Below the pieces are notes generated by a model that saw only the letters and a program-made list of their open reading frames with translations, searched no databases and was not told the origin of the DNA. Source: Xenorhabdus griffiniae (GTDB taxonomy: Bacteria > Pseudomonadota > Gammaproteobacteria > Enterobacterales > Enterobacteriaceae). From it: a stretch of 64,000 nucleotides of DNA. Shown one piece after another: positions 52,167-63,815 of the stretch. Location: positions 186,001 to 250,000 of the forward strand of contig NZ_CP147737.1 in assembly GCF_037265215.1 (NCBI RefSeq), written 5' to 3'. Both the position numbers and the translations under genes were made by a program. Each line of letters begins with the position of its first letter. Position 1 is the first letter of the stretch.

Positions 52167-53996
52167 ATGTCAAATGAAATTAGTAAGTTAAGAAATATAG
52201 CAATTATTGCTCACGTCGACCATGGCAAAACCACGCTGGTTGATAAACTCCTGCAACAGTCCGGTACTTTTGGGGAACGTGCTGCAACAACTGAGCGCGT
52301 GATGGATTCCAATGATCTGGAAAAAGAACGCGGTATTACCATCCTGGCAAAGAACACAGCCATCAAATGGAATGACTATCGAATCAATATCGTAGACACC
52401 CCAGGCCACGCCGACTTCGGTGGTGAAGTTGAACGTGTAATGTCAATGGTAGACAGCGTCCTGTTGCTGGTTGATGCGATGGATGGCCCAATGCCACAGA
52501 CTCGCTTTGTCACCCAGAAAGCGTTTGCTCATGGCCTGAAGCCTATTGTCGTGATCAACAAAGTTGACCGTCCGGGTGCTCGCCCTGACTGGGTAGTGGA
52601 TCAGGTATTTGACTTGTTTGTGAATCTTGGTGCAACCGATGAGCAGTTGGATTTCCCAATCATTTATGCTTCTGCACTGATGGGCGTTGCGGGTAACGAT
52701 CATACCGATATGGCTGAAGACATGACTCCGCTGTATCAGGCAATCGTTGATCATGTTGAGCCGCCAAAGGTTGACCTTGATGGCCCATTCCAGATGCAAA
52801 TTTCGCAGCTGGATTATAACAACTACGTTGGCGTTATCGGTATCGGTCGCATTAAGCGTGGTATGGTAAAACCAAACCAAAATATCACTATCATCGACAG
52901 CGAAGGTAAAACTCGCAACGGTAAAGTTGGCAAGGTCTTTAGCCATCTGGGATTGGAGCGCATTGAGTCTGATAAGGCGGAAGCTGGCGACATTATCGCT
53001 ATTACCGGTCTGGGTGATCTGAATATTTCCGATACCCTGTGCGAAGTCAATGCGGTTGAAGCGTTGCCAGCACTGGCCGTTGATGAGCCTACCGTCAGCA
53101 TGTACTTCTGTGTTAATACTTCGCCATTCTGTGGTCGTGAAGGTAAGTACGTGACTTCTCGCCAGATCCTTGATCGTCTGAAAAAAGAGCTGGTTCATAA
53201 CGTAGCGTTGCGTGTTGAAGAAACTGAAGATCCAGATGCATTCCGTGTATCAGGCCGTGGTGAACTGCACTTGTCTGTTCTGATCGAAAACATGCGTCGT
53301 GAAGGTTTCGAGTTGGCGGTTTCCCGTCCAAAAGTTATTTTCCGTGAAATTGATGGCCGTAAGCAGGAGCCTTTTGAGCAGGTCACTCTGGATATCGAAG
53401 AGCAGCATCAAGGCGATGTCATGCAGGCATTGGGTGAACGTAAAGGTGAAATGCGTGACATGCTGCCAGATGGTAAAGGTCGCGTTCGTCTTGATTATGT
53501 CATTCCAAGCCGTGGCCTGATCGGCTTCCGTACTGAATTCATGACCATGACTTCGGGTACGGGTTTGTTGTATGCCACATTCAGCCACTATGATGACATC
53601 CGCCCGGGTGAGATTGGCCGTCGTCTGAATGGCGTATTGATTTCCAATGGACAAGGCAAGGCGGTGGCTTACGCGCTGTATGGTTTGCAGGAGCGTGGTA
53701 AGTTGTTCCTGGGTCATGGTACTGAAGTGTATGAAGGCCAGATTATTGGTATTCACTCACGTTCAAATGACCTGACCGTTAACTGCCTGACTGGTAAGAA
53801 ACTGACTAACGTGCGTGCATCAGGTACGGATGAAGCGACAACGCTGTCTCCACATATCAAGAAAACCCTGGAGCAGGCGTTGGAGTTTATTGACGACGAC
53901 GAATTGGTTGAAGTCACTCCAGTGTCCATTCGCTTACGTAAGCGTCATTTGACTGAAAATGATCGCCGTCGTGCAAATCGTAGCAAAGAAGTTTAA
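52167..53996 (+). CDS. typA: Ribosome-associated GTPase TypA/BipA
   Basis: 609 residues. GTPase domain with [24 protein letters not shown] and [12 protein letters not shown], then EF-G-like domains and the BipA C-terminus ([20 protein letters not shown]). Acts in ribosome assembly and stress adaptation. A terminator follows. Confidence 0.97.
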   Translation: MSNEISKLRNIAIIAHVDHGKTTLVDKLLQQSGTFGERAATTERVMDSNDLEKERGITILAKNTAIKWNDYRINIVDTPGHADFGGEVERVMSMVDSVLLLVDAMDGPMPQTRFVTQKAFAHGLKPIVVINKVDRPGARPDWVVDQVFDLFVNLGATDEQLDFPIIYASALMGVAGNDHTDMAEDMTPLYQAIVDHVEPPKVDLDGPFQMQISQLDYNNYVGVIGIGRIKRGMVKPNQNITIIDSEGKTRNGKVGKVFSHLGLERIESDKAEAGDIIAITGLGDLNISDTLCEVNAVEALPALAVDEPTVSMYFCVNTSPFCGREGKYVTSRQILDRLKKELVHNVALRVEETEDPDAFRVSGRGELHLSVLIENMRREGFELAVSRPKVIFREIDGRKQEPFEQVTLDIEEQHQGDVMQALGERKGEMRDMLPDGKGRVRLDYVIPSRGLIGFRTEFMTMTSGTGLLYATFSHYDDIRPGEIGRRLNGVLISNGQGKAVAYALYGLQERGKLFLGHGTEVYEGQIIGIHSRSNDLTVNCLTGKKLTNVRASGTDEATTLSPHIKKTLEQALEFIDDDELVEVTPVSIRLRKRHLTENDRRRANRSKEV

Positions 53997-54042
53997 TTTC
54001 TGGATTATGCATTGCATATGACAGTTTGAACATCAATAGCTT

Positions 54043-54060
54043 AGGGCACTCCGGTGCCCT
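54043..54060 (+). terminator. Terminator after typA
   Basis: Stem agggcac / gtgccct with loop tccg, then gagttctttt. Confidence 0.8.
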
Positions 54061-54170
54061 GAGTTCTTTTATGATATCCCCCTTCCTGACATTTTTTTGT
54101 CTCTTCATTCTTTTTTCTTAACAAAAATATGATAAAAGAACTAAACAATGAGCGTCAGTCAGGAGGGATT

Positions 54171-54788
54171 ATGCTGTATATTTTCGATCTGGGTAACGTG
54201 ATTATTGATATTGATTTTAAAAGAGTATTGGCTGTTTGGAGTAATCTGAGTGGGACACCACTGGCAACATTGACCCCAAAATTTTCGCAGGGCGAGACGC
54301 TTGAAAAACATGAGTGCGGGCAAATAAGTGACACTGAATTTGCAGAAATGATGTGTGATGAAATGGCGGTTTCACTCAGTTTTGAACAATTTGCGGAAGG
54401 CTGGAATACAATCTTTATCGATGTCAGGCAGGAAGTCGTTGAGTTAATGAATAAATTGCGTGCTAAAGGGCATCGTGTGGTTGTTCTGTCAAATACAAAT
54501 CGTCTGCATATTGATTACTGCTCAGAGAATTATCCTGAGATTGCAGCATCAGCGGATTTCCTTTATCTATCCCACGAATTGGGGATGCGTAAACCAAATC
54601 TTGATATTTTTAACCATGTGCTTGCAGCGGAAGGTGTGGAAGCGGAGCAAGCCATATTCTTTGATGATCTTTTAGAAAACGTCGAAGCAGCAAAAAAAAC
54701 AGGCATCACTGCACTGCATGTGGCTGACAGGAACGTCATCCCTGATTATTTTAAGTCACATGACTTCTCACTCCCCGCAAAAAATTAG
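54171..54788 (+). CDS. yihX: HAD phosphatase YihX (alpha-D-glucose-1-phosphate phosphatase)
   Basis: 205 residues from the ATG preceded by caggaggg; the upstream frame start at 54129 is not needed. HAD motif I is FDLGNVIIDID (with its nucleophilic Asp), motif II VVLSNTNRLH, and the lysine and motif III region lie in LGMRKPNLDIF and FFDDLLENVEAA. E. coli YihX releases glucose from glucose-1-phosphate. It precedes dtd and yiiD, the usual order. Confidence 0.9.
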   Translation: MLYIFDLGNVIIDIDFKRVLAVWSNLSGTPLATLTPKFSQGETLEKHECGQISDTEFAEMMCDEMAVSLSFEQFAEGWNTIFIDVRQEVVELMNKLRAKGHRVVVLSNTNRLHIDYCSENYPEIAASADFLYLSHELGMRKPNLDIFNHVLAAEGVEAEQAIFFDDLLENVEAAKKTGITALHVADRNVIPDYFKSHDFSLPAKN

Positions 54789-54827
54789 CATTGTTAGCTT
54801 ATTGCAACGAAATAACAGGCAAGAGAA

Positions 54828-55265
54828 ATGATCGCATTAATTCAGCGTGTCACACAGGCAAAGGTTGTTGTTGAAGGCGAGACGATTGGCGAAATTGGAC
54901 AAGGGTTGCTGGTGTTGCTGGGGGTGGAAAAAGACGATACCCCACAAAAAGCGCAACGTTTATGCGACAAGGTAATGGGGTATCGGGTATTCAGCGATGA
55001 ACAGGGAAAAATGAACCTTAATGTTCAGCAGGCTGGCGGTAGTTTGCTGGTGGTATCGCAATTTACATTGGCTGCGGACACCCAGAAAGGCTTAAGACCC
55101 AGCTTTTCTGGCGGTGCTGAACCACAAAAAGCAGAGGAGCTTTATCGCGATTTTGTTGAACGGTGCCATGTAACTGGTGTAAAAACAGAAACGGGAATAT
55201 TTGCAGCAGACATGAAAGTCAGTTTGCTCAATGACGGGCCGGTAACTTTCTGGTTGCAAGTATGA
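54828..55265 (+). CDS. dtd: D-aminoacyl-tRNA deacylase
   Basis: 145 residues, standard length. [20 protein letters not shown], the [20 protein letters not shown] motif with the catalytic Thr, and [20 protein letters not shown], which has the Gly-cisPro-type NDGPVT. It hydrolyses D-amino acids wrongly attached to tRNA. Confidence 0.97.
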   Translation: MIALIQRVTQAKVVVEGETIGEIGQGLLVLLGVEKDDTPQKAQRLCDKVMGYRVFSDEQGKMNLNVQQAGGSLLVVSQFTLAADTQKGLRPSFSGGAEPQKAEELYRDFVERCHVTGVKTETGIFAADMKVSLLNDGPVTFWLQV

Positions 55266-55291
55266 TGTGTTTCAAGAAAGGGGTTGTTTCT

Positions 55292-56209
55292 ATGTACCAT
55301 CTGAGAGTTCCTCAAACAGAACAAGAGTTGGAAACTTATTACCAATTTCGTTGGGAAATGTTGCGTAAACCACTTCATCAACCTGTCGGATCAGAGAAAG
55401 ATGGTTACGATTCGATGGCTCATCACCAAATGGTGGTGGATGAACAGGGTAATCCGCTGGCTGTTGGGCGCTTATATATCAATGCGGACAATGAAGGCGC
55501 TATTCGCTTTCTGGCTGTGCATCCCAGTGTGCAGCGAAAAGGCTTGGGTACGCTGATTGCGATGGCATTGGAATCGGTAGCCAGACAGGAAGGTGTGAAA
55601 CGAATTGTTTGCAGCGCGCGGGAAGACGCCGTCGATTTCTTTGACAAGTTGGGTTTTCAAAACCGCGGTTTGATCAATGGTGCTAAGGCATCGCCGATCA
55701 ACCATTTCCTCATGATCAAACCGATAATAAGCCTTGATGATATCTTGCACCGTCCTGATTGGTGTGCGGAATTGCAGCAGGCATGGCATAAGCAGATCCC
55801 TTTGAGTGAAAAGATGGGGCTGAGGATCACCCAATATACCGGGCAACGTTTCATCACAACGATGCCGGAAGCCGGAAACCAGAATCCACATCATACTATT
55901 TTCGCCGGTAGCTTATTTTCTCAGGCCACCTTAACGGCATGGGGCTTGATTTGGTTGTTGCTACAGGAGCGCCAGTTAGGGGGAGATATCGTTTTGGTGG
56001 ATGCCAATATTCGTTATCGCCAACCGATTACAGGGCGCCCCTGTGCAACTGCGGATTTCAATAATATGAGCGGAGACCTTGCCCGTCTTGCCCGTGGCAA
56101 TAAGGCGCGTGTAACGATAGAAGTGCAGGTTAGCGGTGAACATGGCGTAGGTAGCGTGTTCACCGGCACTTATATCGTCCTGCCTCCCGAACGTCTTACT
56201 AAAGCTTGA
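55292..56209 (+). CDS. yiiD: Bifunctional acetyltransferase/thioesterase-fold protein YiiD
   Basis: 305 residues from the ATG reading [14 protein letters not shown], with aaagggg eight bases upstream; the ATG at 55262 overlapping dtd is an alternative. The N-terminal GNAT domain ([37 protein letters not shown]) is fused to a C-terminal hot-dog domain ([20 protein letters not shown]). YiiD has been described as MadA, a malonyl-ACP decarboxylase that helps initiate fatty acid synthesis; I rely on memory for that. It ends convergently with yicH, overlapping by about 11 bases. Confidence 0.9.
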   Translation: MYHLRVPQTEQELETYYQFRWEMLRKPLHQPVGSEKDGYDSMAHHQMVVDEQGNPLAVGRLYINADNEGAIRFLAVHPSVQRKGLGTLIAMALESVARQEGVKRIVCSAREDAVDFFDKLGFQNRGLINGAKASPINHFLMIKPIISLDDILHRPDWCAELQQAWHKQIPLSEKMGLRITQYTGQRFITTMPEAGNQNPHHTIFAGSLFSQATLTAWGLIWLLLQERQLGGDIVLVDANIRYRQPITGRPCATADFNNMSGDLARLARGNKARVTIEVQVSGEHGVGSVFTGTYIVLPPERLTKA

Positions 56210-57953
56210 TTTTTGCGCAGGTTTGACTCTCCGTAGCCCGATTATCTACAGAAGAAGGTGCGGTTGGGGAACAGCGGCTCGTTGAGATCAAACCTTGCTC
56301 AATAGATTGTGACTCTTTGGCTGATGATTTATCTTCGGCAACCAATGTGCCGTTTATTGTTCCCTTCACGTCGTCAGCAGAGAGATTTCCCGTAATAGCG
56401 AGTGTGAAATTGCCTTCTCCCTGAATATTAAGTGGTATCCAACCCCATTGGGGCAAGATGTGCAAATCCGCGTTCATTCCTTTGAAGTTAAGGTTAAAAG
56501 GGGTATGAGCCGTTTGTTGTTCCGCCGAGCCAGTTATTTGCAGCAGTCCATCACGGGTAAAGCCATTCAATTTATCAATGGTGGCTTTGCCATCTGTGGC
56601 GTGCAGTTGCAGATAAGGGCGGGTTATTTCGATTTTGTTAAATGTTCCCGCAGCCGCTTGCAGTGATGCCTGACCATTCCATAATCCCCACTTGCCATTT
56701 TTCAAGATATCCATGTTGTCAATATGGGCTGCAAGCGTAGTGAGCTGGAACGGAAAATTGGGATTGGTATCAATCAGCAGCGTATTATTGATAGTAATAT
56801 CATTAAGTTTTACGCCTGAAATCCATTCCGGCGCTGGTTGTTTGAAATAATCGAGCCATGTTGCTGGCAGAGCGTAAAGCAGCCCTGTTACAGAACTCTC
56901 TTTGAGGGTAAGGAGCCGGCTTTTGCGGTCCCATTGAGACTGGATATTGAACAATCCTTTTTGATAGTGGGTTGTCAGGTTTGCGATGGTAAAGATATCA
57001 CCAGAAAAACGGAGTTTTCCAAGTGTGTCGCTGAACTGTGCATTATTCAACGTCATGTTCATCGCATTAAAATCAATCAACCCTTCTTCAGCGCTCCAAC
57101 TGCCGTTGACTAAGCCTAAGTTTTTGATGGTGCTATCCAGATAATCAACAGACCAGTTTTGTCCTTGCAGTTTGGCATTGGTGATATTGAGATCTTTGAT
57201 ATAAATAGCAGGCAGATGGCTGATTTTTTCTTTCAAATCGCCCAGTGTCATCGGGGTTTGCCAGCGAATGTCACTGAGCAGGATATTGTTCCAGCGCCAA
57301 CTGCCGTCAGGCAATTGCTGACCATCGCCAGAAATGGCGCCTCGCAGAAATGTTGCGCCAAAAGCGTCGATAGTCAGGGCCTTATTCTGGTAATGGCCTT
57401 GCACAACCGCATTTTCAACAGATATGTCATTTAAACGGATCGCCTTGGCACTGAATTGATATTTTCCATTACCAAATGGGTTGTCCACAGCAGGAACCCA
57501 GGGTGTAATACCGCCTGTGATATTTTCCCCCTCAATACGCGTATTGGGACTCTCTAGCTGAATATTCATCTGGTTCAGTTGCAGGATATCCGCTTGTAAA
57601 AGAGGAGGAAGTTGATTTCCAAACAGTGTCAATGTCCCTTGTTGCAAGGTCAGACGATGGAGATTTTGAGGGGACAGTAAATGCTGCCATTTGAAATCGA
57701 GATTAATGGTGTCGGCATTGAGTGAGAAAGGACTTTGTCTGTCACTAATGTCAATGTGGTTAAGTGATAGGGTAGCAGGCTGCTGCCAGTCATGGCTGAT
57801 GCTTTCAATGCTGACTTGATAATGTCCTTGTTTGCTGAGCCATTGGCTTAACTGTTTGGCTCCCCAATGTGTCTGGACAACAACATAGATAACTATGATT
57901 GCCAAAATTAGCACTAATAGAAGCGTGACAAAAAATTTCCCTAACCACCTCAT
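56199..57953 (-). CDS. yicH: AsmA-family protein YicH
   Basis: 584 residues. An N-terminal membrane anchor ([20 protein letters not shown]) is followed by an AsmA-type beta-rich periplasmic domain with repeated strands ([40 protein letters not shown]). AsmA-like proteins are thought to move phospholipids between membranes. The C-terminus is somewhat longer than in E. coli (569). Its 3' end overlaps that of yiiD. Confidence 0.88.
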   Translation of the reverse strand: MRWLGKFFVTLLLVLILAIIVIYVVVQTHWGAKQLSQWLSKQGHYQVSIESISHDWQQPATLSLNHIDISDRQSPFSLNADTINLDFKWQHLLSPQNLHRLTLQQGTLTLFGNQLPPLLQADILQLNQMNIQLESPNTRIEGENITGGITPWVPAVDNPFGNGKYQFSAKAIRLNDISVENAVVQGHYQNKALTIDAFGATFLRGAISGDGQQLPDGSWRWNNILLSDIRWQTPMTLGDLKEKISHLPAIYIKDLNITNAKLQGQNWSVDYLDSTIKNLGLVNGSWSAEEGLIDFNAMNMTLNNAQFSDTLGKLRFSGDIFTIANLTTHYQKGLFNIQSQWDRKSRLLTLKESSVTGLLYALPATWLDYFKQPAPEWISGVKLNDITINNTLLIDTNPNFPFQLTTLAAHIDNMDILKNGKWGLWNGQASLQAAAGTFNKIEITRPYLQLHATDGKATIDKLNGFTRDGLLQITGSAEQQTAHTPFNLNFKGMNADLHILPQWGWIPLNIQGEGNFTLAITGNLSADDVKGTINGTLVAEDKSSAKESQSIEQGLISTSRCSPTAPSSVDNRATESQTCAKIKL

Positions 57954-58046
57954 ATTTTCACCTCAACAGTGTGACCTTCCAATAGAAGCCCTTTTATGCC
58001 GTAAAATAGAGCAGCACTCAATAGAGGATTTAGGCAAAAAAGAAAA

Positions 58047-58067
58047 CTCCCGCGGGTAAGGCGGGAG
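58047..58067 (-). terminator. Terminator after xanP
   Basis: Stem ctcccgc / gcgggag, loop 7, followed on the minus strand by ttttctttttt. Confidence 0.85.
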
Positions 58068-58092
58068 AAAAGTATCAACAGAAAACGGCTAA

Positions 58093-59478
58093 CTATTTTT
58101 CTTGGGGAAAAATAAGGTTAAGCAGAATGGCGGTTAACCCACCTGCGGCAATGCCTGAAGAGAATAAGTTTTTCACCCAATCAGGGGCAAACTGTAAAAT
58201 TAGCGGTTGTTGAGAAACGCCTAACCCCACTGCCAGAGACAGTGCGATGATCATAATAGCACGGCGATTTAGAGGTTCACGGGAAACTATTCTGACACCA
58301 GATGCAGCGATAGTGCCAAACATCACAATCGTTGCTCCGCCCAGAACAGGCTCAGGAATATGTTGTACAAAACCAGCCACAGCAGGAAACAGCCCCAATA
58401 GGATCAGCATTGCAGCAATCATGTAACCAACATGGCGACTGGCAACACCTGTTAGCTGGATCACGCCATTGTTCTGACCAAAGCAGGAATTTGGAAATGT
58501 ATTGAACACGGCTGACACCATAGAATTGAAGCCATTTGCCAGTACACCCCCCTTGATACGTTTCATGTAGAGTGGGCCGCTGACAGGCTGTTCGGAGACA
58601 TCAGAGGTTGCTGTGATATCACCAATTGTTTCCAGTGATGTCACCATAAAAATCAGCATCAGTGGGATCAACAGATTCCAGTCAAAAGACAAGCCATAAT
58701 AGAGTGGAGAAGGAACGGTGATGATTGGTGCATCTTCTTTTGGTGTTGAAACGGGTAACATATCCATGTACCAGGCCAGCAGATAACCCACTGTCATGGC
58801 GATGACCAGAGATGCGACACGCAAGTAAGGGTTATTTTGGCGATTCAGCAATACGATAACGGCAAGAACAGTTCCAGCGAGCAACAGGTTTTCCGGTGCA
58901 CCAAATGTGCCGTTTTGAATCGCAGAATAACCACCACCAATCGAAGTTAATCCCACTTGAATTAACGATAAGCCAATAATCATTACCACGATACCGGATA
59001 CCAGAGGTGTGATGATCCGTCTTGCCAAATGTAACACGCGTGAGAGCAGCACTTCCGTCATTGAGGCGAGCATCAGTGTACCGAACAAGGCTGCCATCAT
59101 CGTTGGAATATCCGCACCACCATTTTTCAACGCCAGGCCACCCATAATCAGTGGGGCAACGAAATTAAAACTGGTGCCCTGAATTGAAAGCAAGCCAGAA
59201 CCGATTGGCCCCCAAGAGCGAATTTGAATAAGTGATGCCAAGCCAGAGGCAAACAGGGACATACTAATAATGCGTTGGGTATCTTGCTCTGGAAGCCCCA
59301 GAGCCTGGCAAATCAACATCGCAGGCGTAATAACAGCCACAAACATGGCCAGTAAATGTTGGGATGCAGCAAATAAGGCATGTGGAAGCGGTGGCTTATC
59401 TTCCAGACGATAGATCAGTTCGTTGTTTGATTTATTGGGAACTTCTGATGAATTGGATTCACGGGGTAAATTGACCAT
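58093..59478 (-). CDS. xanP: Xanthine permease XanP (NCS2)
   Basis: 461 residues, close to E. coli XanP (463). NCS2 features: [54 protein letters not shown], the NCS2 signature [20 protein letters not shown]. Proton-driven uptake of xanthine. A PurR-like operator lies upstream in the divergent region shared with gltS. Confidence 0.94.
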   Translation of the reverse strand: MVNLPRESNSSEVPNKSNNELIYRLEDKPPLPHALFAASQHLLAMFVAVITPAMLICQALGLPEQDTQRIISMSLFASGLASLIQIRSWGPIGSGLLSIQGTSFNFVAPLIMGGLALKNGGADIPTMMAALFGTLMLASMTEVLLSRVLHLARRIITPLVSGIVVMIIGLSLIQVGLTSIGGGYSAIQNGTFGAPENLLLAGTVLAVIVLLNRQNNPYLRVASLVIAMTVGYLLAWYMDMLPVSTPKEDAPIITVPSPLYYGLSFDWNLLIPLMLIFMVTSLETIGDITATSDVSEQPVSGPLYMKRIKGGVLANGFNSMVSAVFNTFPNSCFGQNNGVIQLTGVASRHVGYMIAAMLILLGLFPAVAGFVQHIPEPVLGGATIVMFGTIAASGVRIVSREPLNRRAIMIIALSLAVGLGVSQQPLILQFAPDWVKNLFSSGIAAGGLTAILLNLIFPQEK

Positions 59479-59530
59479 GTTGTGAAATTCCAGATAGACA
59501 AAAAGCGCATTTTAATGATTCTCATCACTA

Positions 59531-59546
59531 AAGCAATCGTTTGCGT
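59531..59546 (-). promoter_or_regulatory. PurR-like operator upstream of xanP
   Basis: aagcaatcgtttgcgt matches the PurR palindrome at 14 of 16 positions, about 55 bases upstream of the xanP start. The rest of the 59479-59719 divergent region holds the promoters of xanP and gltS. Confidence 0.7.
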
Positions 59547-59719
59547 TAAGTTTTCATCATGAATTACAACTTAATCCCGTCACATTTTTAAATGTTTTAA
59601 CTTGTGTTTATGAGTAATTTTATTTTTAATCCAACCCTTACCTGCTCTTGGCGTTTTTACAGGATGATTATAACGTCACATTAAATTCACATAATATTAA
59701 CAATGGATGAGGTACATCA

Positions 59720-60934
59720 ATGTATCATCTGGATATTTATGGCACGCTCGTTGCTGCCACACTGGTTTTGCTACTAGGAAGAAAACTCGTACAATCAGTC
59801 CCATTCCTTGAGAAATATACGATCCCTGAGCCAGTCGCAGGTGGCTTATTGGTTGCGTTAGTTCTGTTGGCAGTTAAACAATCTATAGGTTGGGAAGTCA
59901 GTTTTGATTTATCTCTCCAAGAGCCTCTCATGTTGATGTTCTTTGCCACAATCGGTTTGAACGCTAACCTTGCCAGCCTGAAAGCAGGCGGAAAATCTTT
60001 GGTCATTTTTGTCTGCGTGGTTGTTGGACTGTTATTTGTACAAAACACGGTTGGCATCGCCTTGGCGAAAATGCTTGGCCTTGATCCGTTAATGGGATTG
60101 CTGGCAGGCTCCATTACACTATCTGGTGGGCACGGAACAGGTGGTGCCTGGAGTAAGGTATTCACTGAGCGCTATGGTTTTGAAAATGCTACGGAAGTGG
60201 CAATGGCATGTGCAACATTCGGTTTGGTTTTAGGTGGCTTGATTGGTGGTCCGGTTGCCCGTATGTTGGTGAAAAATACCCAAACACCAGGGTTGGAGGC
60301 TGAGGATACCGAGCTGCCGACGGCATTTGAGAAACCTTATACTGGCCGGCTTATTACACCATTAGTGATGGTGGAAACTATTGCTATGGTTTCCATTTGC
60401 TTATTGGCAGGTAAGTTTATTGAGAAACTGTTACAAGGCACAGCCTTTGAATTGCCGACATTCGTGTGTGTTCTGTTTGTTGGTGTCATTCTTAGTAACG
60501 GCCTCTCTCTGCTTGGTTTTTATCGGGTATTTGACCGAGCGGTGTCGGTCTTGGGTAACGTCAGCTTATCACTGTTCCTGGCGATGGCTTTGATGAGCCT
60601 GAAACTGTGGCAACTGGCTTCCCTTGCGCTGCCAATGTTGGTCATTCTTGCCGTACAGACTTTGGTTATGGCGTTGTATGCTATTTTCGTTACTTACCGG
60701 ATCATGGGCAAAAATTTCGATGCGGCAGTATTGTCAGCCGGCCACTGTGGTTTTGGCTTAGGTGCGACACCAACAGCCATCGCGAATATGCAAGCGATCA
60801 CTGACCGTTTTGGGCCATCGCATGTAGCATTCTTACTCGTACCTATGGTGGGAGCATTCTTTATTGATATCGTTAATGCTGCCGTCATCAAATTGTATCT
60901 GCTATTACCGCTGTTCCCAGCTATAGCAGGTTAA
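59720..60934 (+). CDS. gltS: Sodium/glutamate symporter GltS
   Basis: 404 residues with about ten helices in two inverted repeats. The reentrant-loop motifs SITLSGGHGTGGAWSKVF and SAGHCGFGLGATPTAIANM are the hallmarks of GltS. It imports glutamate with sodium. Confidence 0.96.
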   Translation: MYHLDIYGTLVAATLVLLLGRKLVQSVPFLEKYTIPEPVAGGLLVALVLLAVKQSIGWEVSFDLSLQEPLMLMFFATIGLNANLASLKAGGKSLVIFVCVVVGLLFVQNTVGIALAKMLGLDPLMGLLAGSITLSGGHGTGGAWSKVFTERYGFENATEVAMACATFGLVLGGLIGGPVARMLVKNTQTPGLEAEDTELPTAFEKPYTGRLITPLVMVETIAMVSICLLAGKFIEKLLQGTAFELPTFVCVLFVGVILSNGLSLLGFYRVFDRAVSVLGNVSLSLFLAMALMSLKLWQLASLALPMLVILAVQTLVMALYAIFVTYRIMGKNFDAAVLSAGHCGFGLGATPTAIANMQAITDRFGPSHVAFLLVPMVGAFFIDIVNAAVIKLYLLLPLFPAIAG

Positions 60935-60971
60935 ACTAATACCCTTTTGTCTCGGATATCTTGACGAATAT

Positions 60972-60992
60972 GCCGCTGAAATATTCAGCGGC
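60972..60992. terminator. Hairpin between convergent gltS and recG
   Basis: A 9-bp perfect stem (gccgctgaa / ttcagcggc) with a 3-base loop, without a clear T-run; probably bidirectional. Confidence 0.6.
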
Positions 60993-60998
60993 TGGCAC

Positions 60999-63080
60999 CT
61001 AAGCGCGGCTATATTGGGAACTATCCGGTAACCAGCGTTGAATCAGCGCCTTGGCGTGTTCAGGATAGTTCTGGTGGATATAGCGGGCAATACGCTGAAC
61101 TTCGGGCAGCATACTTTGGTCCCGCAATAAATCCGCGATCCTGAATTCTGCATTACCTGTTTGGCGTGTACCCAGCAGTTCACCTGGCCCGCGGATCTCT
61201 AGATCTTTCTGGGCAATCACAAAACCATCATTACTGTCCCGTAAAACTTGCAGGCGAATTTTGGCTGTATTGGTCAATGGGGTTTTATAGAGCAAGACAC
61301 AATGAGAAGCAATGGCACCACGTCCGACACGTCCTCGAAGTTGGTGCAACTGTGCCAATCCTAGCCGTTCGGGATTATCGATGATCATCAGGCTGGCATT
61401 GGGTACATCCACCCCGACTTCAATGACCGTAGTAGCAACCAACAATTGTATTTCACCTTGCTTGAATGCCTCCATGACGGTTTGTTTTTCGGCTGGTTTC
61501 ATCCGCCCATGCACTAAGCCAATTTTCAATTCAGGTAATGCTAGTGTCAATTCTTCACTGGTTGCCTGTGCTGCTTGCGCTTCCAGTACCTCAGAATCTT
61601 CGATCAAAGTACATACCCAGTAAGCCTGACGGCCTTCATCCAGACAGGCGCTTTTGATTCGTTGGATAATGTCGTTCCGGCGAGTATCCGGGATAGCAAC
61701 GGTGGTGACTGGCGTTCGGCCTGGTGGCAATTCATCAATGATAGACGTATCCAAATCGGCGTAGGCGGTCATTGCTAATGTGCGTGGAATCGGGGTTGCT
61801 GTCATGATCAATTGATGGGGATAGAAGCCTTGTTCGCGCCCTTTTTCCCATAATGCCAGACGTTGATGAACACCAAATCGATGTTGTTCATCAATGATAA
61901 CCAGTGCCAATCCGGCAAATTTTACCTGCTCCTGAAACATGGCATGAGTACCGACAATCATACTCACTTGACCGCTTGCTATCGCCTCTTGCTGTGCCTG
62001 ACGTGCCTTACCTTTCTGTTTGCCAGACAACCAACCAACCTGAATATCGAGTGGTTCAAGCCATTGACGGAAGGTATTGGCATGTTGCTCTGCCAAAAGC
62101 TCAGTTGGTGCCATCAGTGCTACTTGCTTGCCGTGAACAATGGCACGGACAGCTGCCAGCGCTGCCACTAATGTTTTCCCTGAACCGACATCTCCCTGTA
62201 TCAGACGCATCATGGGAACATTTTTTGCCAAATCATGTTCTATTTCTGCCACGACACGGGCTTGTGCGCCGGTGGGTGAGAATGGTAACTGGCTAAGAAG
62301 CTTCTGTTTCAGAGAATCATCTGCCGTTAGGGGGGATGCATGAAAACGCTGGGTTCCAGCCCTGACCGCCAGCATACTTAAATGATGCGCCAGCAACTCT
62401 TCCAGAATCAACCTTCGTTGGGCTGGATGTCGGCCATTTTCTAAATCGGCCAGAGAAGTATTCGGTGGGGGATGGTGCAATGTACGCAGTGCGTCAGGCA
62501 GACTGATGAGCTTCCGGCTGAATTTTTCCGGCAGCAATTCATTAATGGCACAGGTAGCCAATATTTCCAATGCCTGATCGATTAACTTGCGCAGCGTTGT
62601 CTGGCGCACTCCCTCGGTCGTGGGATAGATGGGGGTTAACGTCTCTTGCAGTTGGATGCGGTTGGCATTTTGTTGGATTTTATACTCAGGATGGATAATC
62701 TCTGGCCCTTGATTCCCGCGACGGATCTCACCATAAGCAACAACGTGCTTTCCTGCGGCCAAATTATTTTTCATGGCAGCAGTAAAATTGAAGAAACGCA
62801 GGGTTAATATGCCTGTGCCATCACTGAGTTGGCAGGTCATGATGCGCCGGCGCCCAAAAGCGACATTGGTGCGTAATATTTCACCTGTTACCGTAGCATG
62901 AATGCCGGGCAGTAACTCATTAATGGTATACAGGCGGGTTTGATCCTCATAGCGGAGAGGCAAATGCAAAAGCAAATCCTGTAGATTGACCAACCCTAAC
63001 TTAGTGAGTTTAGTGACCTGATTGGCTCCAACGCCACGTAACGTGGTTAAGGGGATAGCATCAAGTAGTTGGCCTTTCAT
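60999..63080 (-). CDS. recG: ATP-dependent DNA helicase RecG
   Basis: 693 residues, the standard length. N-terminal wedge/OB domain (YEDQTRLYTINELLPGIHAT), helicase motif I GDVGSGKTLVAALA, DEQHRFGVHQR (DEQH box), TATPIPRTLAMTAYADLD, and motif VI HQLRGRVGRG. It remodels stalled replication forks and Holliday junctions. It follows trmH in the spoT-trmH-recG order. Confidence 0.97.
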   Translation of the reverse strand: MKGQLLDAIPLTTLRGVGANQVTKLTKLGLVNLQDLLLHLPLRYEDQTRLYTINELLPGIHATVTGEILRTNVAFGRRRIMTCQLSDGTGILTLRFFNFTAAMKNNLAAGKHVVAYGEIRRGNQGPEIIHPEYKIQQNANRIQLQETLTPIYPTTEGVRQTTLRKLIDQALEILATCAINELLPEKFSRKLISLPDALRTLHHPPPNTSLADLENGRHPAQRRLILEELLAHHLSMLAVRAGTQRFHASPLTADDSLKQKLLSQLPFSPTGAQARVVAEIEHDLAKNVPMMRLIQGDVGSGKTLVAALAAVRAIVHGKQVALMAPTELLAEQHANTFRQWLEPLDIQVGWLSGKQKGKARQAQQEAIASGQVSMIVGTHAMFQEQVKFAGLALVIIDEQHRFGVHQRLALWEKGREQGFYPHQLIMTATPIPRTLAMTAYADLDTSIIDELPPGRTPVTTVAIPDTRRNDIIQRIKSACLDEGRQAYWVCTLIEDSEVLEAQAAQATSEELTLALPELKIGLVHGRMKPAEKQTVMEAFKQGEIQLLVATTVIEVGVDVPNASLMIIDNPERLGLAQLHQLRGRVGRGAIASHCVLLYKTPLTNTAKIRLQVLRDSNDGFVIAQKDLEIRGPGELLGTRQTGNAEFRIADLLRDQSMLPEVQRIARYIHQNYPEHAKALIQRWLPDSSQYSRA

Positions 63081-63102
63081 ACGATTCCTCCGTCAGTGTG
63101 AT

Positions 63103-63810
63103 TTATTTCCTTACTGATGGTGCAGTTGTTTTCTGCATAGCTGACCACCATGATTCACTTGCTATGATTTGACCTTGCTTATCTATTAAAGGTTGTTCCA
63201 GGCCCTTACGGTGAGAAACGGCAGCCAACACGGGATATCCTCCTTCGAACAGTAACCTTTGCTGCTCTTCTTCTGGCAGAATGTTTTTTTCCCGTTGGTA
63301 CATGCCTGCCAATTGGCGCTGCCGTTGCGCTTCATACAGAATCAAGGCAGATGCGACAGAGACATTCAGTGACTGCACCATACCTACCATCGGAATAATG
63401 ATATCGTGATCTGCCAGGGCGATGGCTTGTTTCGAAATACCTTTTTTCTCCTGCCCCATAATGATGCAGGTAGGTTTAGTGTAATCAATTTGACGGAAAT
63501 CGACGGCTTTATCAGAAAGATGAGTTGCCAGCACTTGCATTCCATCAGATTTAAATTGGTGAATCGCCTGTTCAATTGTGGAATGTGTTTTCACCTGAAC
63601 CCAACTATTGCTGCCCGCTGCCGAAGAGAGCTGGGTTCTTAATTGCTCAGTAGGCCAGATGGCATGGATTTGGTGAATACCCACAGCATCCGCTGTACGA
63701 ATAACGGCGGATACGTTATGGGGTTTGTGAACTTCTTCTAAACAGAGTGTCAGGTCAGGTTGACGCATTGCCATCATCTGGCAAATGCGTGCGTAACGTT
63801 TAGGATTCAT
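63103..63810 (-). CDS. trmH: tRNA (guanosine-18-2'-O)-methyltransferase TrmH
   Basis: 235 residues. SPOUT methyltransferase with motif 1 EEVHKPHNVSAVIRTADAVG, motif 2 IIMGQEKKGIS and motif 3 MVGMVQSLNVSVASALILYE (the knot). Methylates the 2'-OH of G18 in tRNA. It lies between recG and spoT. Confidence 0.97.
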   Translation of the reverse strand: MNPKRYARICQMMAMRQPDLTLCLEEVHKPHNVSAVIRTADAVGIHQIHAIWPTEQLRTQLSSAAGSNSWVQVKTHSTIEQAIHQFKSDGMQVLATHLSDKAVDFRQIDYTKPTCIIMGQEKKGISKQAIALADHDIIIPMVGMVQSLNVSVASALILYEAQRQRQLAGMYQREKNILPEEEQQRLLFEGGYPVLAAVSHRKGLEQPLIDKQGQIIASESWWSAMQKTTAPSVRK

Positions 63811-63815
63811 AACCT

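Noticed and set aside
52443..53198. 251-codon minus-strand frame
   Set aside because: Antisense to the GTPase-associated part of typA; long only because of codon bias in typA.
53250..53756. 168-codon minus-strand frame
   Set aside because: Antisense to typA and without motifs.
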